Of a stretch of 64,000 bases of DNA, positions 57,607 through 64,000 are shown one piece after another. Numbering within the stretch: the first letter of the stretch is position 1; each line of letters begins with the position of its first letter. Position numbers and translations under genes: made by a program. Origin of the DNA: Pomacea canaliculata. Taxonomy: Eukaryota > Mollusca > Gastropoda > Architaenioglossa > Ampullariidae. Location: assembly GCF_003073045.1 (NCBI RefSeq), contig NC_037593.1, positions 19,814,812 through 19,878,811 on the forward strand, written 5' to 3'. The notes under the pieces are model-generated. The model ran no database searches. It was given only the letters and a program-made list of their open reading frames with translations, and had not been told where the DNA came from.

Positions 57607-60600
57607 TCCCGCGTCAGCTGTCAGTGATTACCAACAACTCAGCCGCCGCTCGGATCGCGCTGCGACGAAACCAAAGTGGCAGCGAACGGTGGATATCGCA
57701 CCTGACTTGGCAGCACCAAGTGTGGTGCGCCTGAACTGAAGGAGAAGAGCACACCTGTCCGCCCAGGTGGGATCCGCCGTCACAGACGCTGGCACGGCGA
57801 ATGGCAGGCTGGCGGCGACACGCGGAGGCCGTGCGGCGCATGTGGCGACACAGTCATTCCCAAGCTGAGAGGCGGCGAGCGTTACTGCGGATCACTGGCG
57901 GCAGCGCGCGGCGGGTGTGCAACAACACTCCCTACCCCTACCTGCACGTGCGTTGACGTTGTTAGGTTGGGGTGGAGGTGTTCGAATGGGCTCCTTTAGT
58001 GGGCCTCAAGTCTCTATAGCCAGCGGCGGAGTCGATGGAAGAATGTGTGTTGTTTTCACCTGTCCACCATCACCCCAGCTCTGTCAGTACAGTATGATGT
58101 CACTCGTAGAACGCTCGTGTTTGCAGGCCGCCGCCTTCTGCGCTCTGCTTGCTGGTGAAAAGAAAACGTAGGGTGGACCGCCCCCCACTCTTTAATGGCT
58201 GCTGTACACACTTTCTCGGCAGCAATCTCCCTCAACAACACACAAGACGTTTCACCCCGCTTGGTTGACAAACTTGTTGGTGACTGCTTGTCAGCTGTTG
58301 AGTTCGGACACGTCCCTCTACCCACCTCCAGCCAGCAACCTCAGACGCTTCGCTTTCGGTTTTGTCAACACGGTCATATCAACATTTCCGGATTCGCCTC
58401 ATGTCGTTTGTTCGCCTCGCTACACACGCCGGTTTTCGGTGCACGAGTTTGCGCCACATGGCAACACGGACGCTACTTGTTTTGCAATGCTTGCTGCCAG
58501 TGCCTTGTCCACAACTATGTCAGCAGCATTCCCCGAGCACCACTTGCAGCAAAACAAACGCTGTCGGGGAGCTGTGCGCCCTTGTAGGCGCGTGGGACGG
58601 GTGTCGAGTTGTCCGTCGTGCTTGCGGCTTTGTAGATGAGGCGTGGGCGGGTCGAGTTGCCTAGTCCGACTGCGACATGCCGCGCTTGTCGGGTTACTTT
58701 AAGACGACGAGCTGTTGCCACTGACATTATCCACGGCCTTGAGCAGCGACTCCATTATAGAAACGCCACACATTACTCAGCGAACAGCTAAAAAAAAAAA
58801 AAGCGGGGTCAGGCGAAGCGTGGTGTGTATGTGTGTCTCACTCGGACGCTATCTATCCGAGGCTACAGGAAGACCTCGTTTCTGACAGGCGAGTGAGCGT
58901 GCAGTTGGAGTGAGACAGGAACAGCCAGCAAAGTTGTGTGAGGCCGCGCGCGGTTACCCTGCTGTCAGATTTTACCAAGCCCTCGATGGTGGCGTGGGGC
59001 GGGGAAGAACGGGTCGTAGGTAAGCCACAAGTACAGTGCTACTAATAAATAATGCTTCCCTTCCCCACTCTCGTTGTTGTTTTTCTCTCTCCGACCTTCA
59101 GGGTCAACTTTTGCACAAGCTCTCCCTACGCTAACTGCGAGTGAGCGCGAGTTGTAAAGTTGAAATTGTCGCTGATGGAGGGCGAAGAAAATCGGGGTCG
59201 TGACCCACGTCAATAACGCCAACGTTTGACGAGACATCGCTCGTGTGCAGCTGCATTGCATAACGCTGCTAAGGCGTGTGCTTGTTGGTGAACAGGTTCC
59301 ATACAGGTCAGCTATCTGCCCGTTGTTGATAGATGTGCCATCTAGTTCCTATTACAAACATCAGGTGTTGAAATAAGCACAGACACGGCCACCGCCCAAA
59401 CGTTTTGACAGTACACAAAAACACTTCGTCATTGTACCTTTTTCGATCCGCCCCAACCGCCGCTTCTCCACTGCGGTTAGTATCTCTAGTCCTGTAAAAA
59501 TGCACAGACGCACACAATCGCCACCTGCGTGTACTAGGGACCACCGGTAAGTTTTCCAACATGCTTTAGCAGAAAGTGCAATAATATACAGCACGGGTAA
59601 CTTAGTAAGAACATCTCTGTTTGTTTTTTTTTTTTTTATCAACGATAATCTCCATCTAGTGCACATTTTAAATAACAAAGCTGATGCACCTATAGAACAG
59701 AGTCCACCCCCCACCCCCACTTAACCACACCCCTTGGATTGTCCTCACCTGTGTGGTAACGCCGGCTCTCTTTTCTGTCCACATTGTTTACAACTCTCTT
59801 ACCTTTTCTCAGCGAACACGAAAAGCCACTTTAGAGAGGCCTACAGCAAAATGTCATAAATGACTATCTTTGTGGACAATTTTCAAGTACATGAAAATAT
59901 ATGATCCTCAATAAAGGTGGCTGCATTTAACCAGCCGTTCAAGTCGTTTTCCCCCTAAAAAATGTTGACAGTAATACAGTTCAAAGTGACGATCAGTGCC
60001 AGGGTGTGTCTATGCTCACACTTATGGTCGCATTGTGCATAGTAACACTCCCTCCCACACACACACACACTTTTTTTTTAACCAACTTGTTCTTCCATGG
60101 GGCCAGCTTCAACCTTTAAGGACAATTAGTATTTGTTTAATAAAATACTAATTAGTCGCCATTCTCTCAAAAATGTAGTTAACTGTTAAATATAAGGCGT
60201 GTGTCTATAAAATAGTAAGCTTCACATAAAATGCTATGTACCACTACATTTTGTAATAATCATAATACTTCAATCAGCAGACCCGAAGATCCTTTATACT
60301 GTTATGTGCTAAAGCAATATATAAACCGAAATCTGGTACAAGAGAAAAATAAATGCTTCATTTCCACCAGACAACCTTTGTTTATTAACCACATTATAGC
60401 AAACACATTCTTTTATATTATATTGGCTTAGACTGATTACTCATAATGCATTTCCATAAAAGAATAATAGAAGCAACTATACTGCTGACAAATAAACGCG
60501 CTGGGTTCATTTCATGTCATTCCTTTTCTGTGAAAGCGCTGTGTGGCTATTTTCGGAACTGTAAAATACCAACGGAACAAAAAATTCCATATGTATGCAA

Positions 60601-63600
60601 AATTGACTAGCTTAGGATACCCAATATTTACATAACAATGCATGGTGTTTTGTACGGAAGAATAAGTGTGCTTTCCACTTTGAACATGCAGCTGAAATGT
60701 ATGCTTTTCCTTTTAAACAAAATGTCTCACAAGCATTTGTCGGGGAATTTAACGATTCTTCGATATGCGCCGGAAAACCGCTCAATAAAAGGGAGAGGCG
60801 AGAGGTGTGTGACAGAAATCACTCAAGTAAATAAACGCCTGCCTGTCTACTTGAACTCACTTCCCACTGTCCTCCCTAGCAAGAAATATACCAGAACAAA
60901 GGCAGAGAACCTGACCATAACTCACTAGAGTTCAGCAAGGTCTCTGAAAGTGAGGGTTAAGCAGGTGTGAGTGAAGCCAAGTGCCAGCAAGTATTTCAAG
61001 TGAGACATTCTGGCAGCTGTTGGCATGGAAGAGGAGAGAAAATTATTCTGAGAGACAGCAGGGGCCAGCACCATGTGACGTCACTCGCTGATCGGGATCA
61101 GCACAGATCGGAGTGAGGCACGGAGGGGAACTGCCCTATGGGCACCCCGCCTAGGAGTAGGTTTAGTAGGGGAGTTCAGAAGGCAGAGGTCAGGTCTATG
61201 CCAGCCGTCCCAGTGGAGCGGTTGCAAATCTTTTGTGACGCAATCCCCCAAATGGCGGGTTCAGGGAAGAATGATCGGGTCACTCAAGGTCAGGAGATGT
61301 GACCTAAGCGCTAACCTTACCTACAATTAAACCACTCAACCGTGTTGGAGATACAACACCCGGTTGGTTTTTTGAAAAAGTGTTTGAAGAAGAACACAAA
61401 CACACAGTTTCATAGGAATCAGAAGGTGTGTGTGTGTGGGGGGGGGGGGTGCAAGGGGAAACACCCGCCCCCCTCAATAAAAATACTAAGGAGACAAGAA
61501 TGTGACCGTCGTTTATTGTCAGCATAGAGTTTGCTTCCCACCCTAACTCCAAAGCCGAACATCTTCCTACACACACACACCATGTACGCTATATACACGG
61601 TATGAGGCTCCGGTCTTGTTCTGCAGGGTGAAGTCTGTAAGATAAGATCTTATTTTGAGTCCGAGTTGCTACTACAGGTCACGCAAACTTATTTGTCAGC
61701 TTCGAGCTGAACCAAAACAGCCAGATGCTGTTTGTGTGCCACAAAGGCCAAGCTGAATCTGGCCGGTCACTGCTAGTCAATGTTAAACTCCACATTTCTT
61801 TTTTTAAAAACAATAAATGTTAGGTTTTGAACATTTTTTAAAACATATTCCTTTGTTTAACAGGGTTGTGTAGGAACATCTTCATTATATAGGAGTGGGT
61901 GGGAGGAAGGTGGCAATTAAGTATTTAGAGTCTGGAGTCTCTCCACTGTAGCTGCTTGAAAAAATGTCTTGACTACAAAATGTTTTAGAGAACAAATATT
62001 TTAGGTGGACATGACACTAAGATTTTGATTCCGTTACAGCATGCTGTTGGCAATAGCTAATAGCCAAGCAACTGTACACGCTACAGAGCTAATTAAATAC
62101 TTCTTTAACATTTCATCTCATGCATACAGTGATTAAGCAAAAACTGTCTCTAATACATCCTGCCTAATTGCTGCTTAAGTATATTATGCTTTCACTGTCA
62201 CCAGCATCGCTAACAGTTCCTGAATAAATCAAATGCCTCATTGTATTTCAGTCATAATGAAAAGGAAGTCTTATTTAATACCCATATTTGTCCAAACTGT
62301 ATGTTATGCAGTGATAACACCTTAATTATAAATTGCATTCTCTTTTGTCTAGAATTTGTCAGAAAAGAAAATTAAATGAATATCTATTACAAATAATGAA
62401 GTGTTTGCAGGAGAATATGCAGTGTGTCTAATAGTGTCTTAAAGACCAGTGTCTAAACTTCACCACAGTTTGTCAGAAGCCTTCACAACTGATGTCTTAA
62501 TAGTGTCAGCCAGAGCCCTTCACAATCTGTCTCAACTTGACCTACAGTCTCAAACAAAGCCCTTCACCAACAGCATGTCAGGCTGAGTTCTTCACATGGT
62601 CATAACTTTATCTACTGAGTACAGCACTTTCCTGTTGTTGGACTAATGTTATGCTTCTCTGGGCATGCCTTAATGTCTTCCAAAGCATAATGCCTGAATT
62701 TTGTTTTTCTTGCTGCTAGAGGCTCCTTCTGTATGCTCTTAGAAACTGGGTGTGGCAATGTTGACATGACTGAAGGAAAGTATTCACACCTGATCTTCAC
62801 AATTTCAAAAGCATTAACAGCAAAATAACAGGTTTGAATATGTTATCTTTTAATGTGTTCTTAAAAAAAAATAATTACTATCAAGCTTAGTGTTAAGGGG
62901 GCTATATCTTACCAGTGTGAAATTTCTGGAATGAGATAGGTAATTAGTATATTATTCTAAAGTTACATAAATTAGCAGATTGCCTCACAAAAAGATATGA
63001 ACTGCAACAGATTATTACTGTACCTCTACAGTATTGTCTGAGGAGCAATTAAGACAGGAAGATTTGAGATCAACATGGTCCAAATTTGCTTTTCTTGTTA
63101 CTCTTTTGTGGAGATCTGCTAACCTGATGATGACAGCAGATTCCTAAATAAACACGAATGGGACTTGCCTCACAGGAACACAATGCACCAAACTCTTCTG
63201 AAGCAAAGGTAAAAGTATGAAACCAACAGCAGAGATCTGCATCTTAGACTAGTCAATGACTCCCCCTCCCCCAGTGCAAAAAAAGACCTAAGGGAGGTCT
63301 TTGATATGATGATCAAATCTCTATAAGTAGCAGATTCAGCATGCTAACATGATTATTTATTCTCAGTTATGCTTTCCACATTGCCTGTGGACACCAATAA
63401 ATACACAGTAAAGTAACTGCAGATGCAACGTTCAGTACACTATAAAATGTGAACAAGCAAATACTAGCAATATTTTTTAAGTGCTAAATGAATAGCCCAA
63501 TCAATGGGTTATTTTTCGCTTAATGTATGAAGAATTAATGCTGGTATTTTATACTGACGCGCGTGTGTGCTTGTAAACGAGTTACAGAAAGAAAAGACTG

Positions 63601-64000
63601 TGGTACATACGGGAGATAACCACTGCCTTGGAAATTTACAGCAGCTGTAACGCTTATCTCCCCTGTTGGGAAAAAAAAAACCTTGCTCAATTACCTGAGT
63701 AAAAGCGCGATTAGACATATCTGGATGCTCTCGATAGAGAAGAGAGAGAATGTAAAAGGAAGAATGTGTGTGACCCATCATATCTCCCTGCAGTCAGTGT
63801 CATGTCGACTTGTCAGAGGAAAATAGCATAAAAGTTGTTTTCTTCCCGATTAGTTTCACGCGCTTCACTCAAGTCTCAAGTGTACTCCAAGTAATCTGGC
63901 TTTCAGCCAAAGTCATTAAAGTTTTGGGGAAAACAGATTTATTGATGGGCATCACATATTAAGGCCTCTTAAACATTATTTTAAAATTTTTTTTCCTTGT
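57607..64000. other. Upstream region of the kinase, no supported gene
   Basis: 57.6-59.7 kb is GC-richer with overlapping ORFs in several frames, as expected of a promoter-proximal region rather than a gene. 59.7-64 kb is AT-rich, with a CRE palindrome TGACGTCA at 61,076-61,083, a G tract at 61,439-61,450 and degenerate CTTCACAA-containing repeats at about 62,430-62,600. A minus-strand open frame at 62,612-62,800 has no recognisable domain or good splice sites. Confidence 0.35.

Noticed and set aside
58195-58664. Overlapping 100-130 residue ORFs on the + strand
   Set aside because: Three frames are open at once in GC-rich sequence, none with a recognisable domain, and there is no supporting splice or promoter structure; best read as upstream region of the kinase.
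62612-62817. Minus-strand ORF MKIRCEYFPSVMSTLPHPVS
   Set aside because: Protein-like composition but no domain, a weak acceptor and degenerate repeats beside it; it could belong to a gene beyond the right edge but cannot be supported.

Overview
This is a 64 kb piece of an invertebrate nuclear genome: AT-rich, with introns bounded by GT and AG and abundant microsatellites, LINE remnants and small DNA transposons. Protein resemblances and repeat content suggest a mollusc, most likely a gastropod; that is an inference. Five protein-coding genes can be read exon by exon or nearly so, plus one tRNA gene.

Layout. (1) 1-5598, +: the 3' end of an usherin (USH2A) gene. Ten exons give FN3 repeats, one membrane helix and a cytoplasmic tail ending in the PDZ-binding motif DTHL. 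(2) About 5.6-24.6 kb: a gene-poor stretch with simple repeats, a duplicated segment at 10.25 and 11.1 kb, a decayed mobile-element-like ORF at 12.6-13.6 kb, and an unassigned exon-like coding block at 20.0-21.5 kb. (3) 25,668-28,058, +: a 396-aa homologue of the CLOCK-interacting pacemaker CIPC, behind a CCAAT box and two perfect CACGTG E-boxes. (4) 31,744-32,389, -: a small PPC/DUF296-domain protein, convergent with CIPC. (5) 34,028-41,981, +: UBR7 (UBR box plus PHD finger, 416 aa), with two antisense LINE fragments in its introns. (6) 43,894-43,967, +: tRNA-Ile(AAT). (7) 48,180-56,922, -: inositol-trisphosphate 3-kinase, 8 exons, 353 aa, first exon 5.5 kb away from the rest, one intron of the minor (U12) type. 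(8) 57-64 kb: GC-richer sequence upstream of the kinase with a possible divergent TATA promoter and short ORF, then AT-rich sequence without recognisable genes.

The genes do not form one pathway. They cover sensory adhesion (usherin), the circadian clock (CIPC), ubiquitin/chromatin (UBR7) and phosphoinositide/calcium signalling (IP3 3-kinase). Their linkage is interesting because the human counterparts lie on 1q41-42 and 14q24-32, two arms of a known vertebrate paralogon.

Points most worth a second look: an invertebrate CIPC gene with a paired E-box promoter (CIPC was first described as lacking invertebrate homologues); a textbook U12 intron in the IP3 3-kinase gene; four single-base frame breaks in otherwise intact exons of USH2A and UBR7, which look like assembly errors; a terminal-inverted-repeat element and a 92-bp higher-order minisatellite in the kinase's large intron; and the unassigned coding-like block at 20 kb. 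I found no CRISPR array, operon or clearly new multi-gene system.
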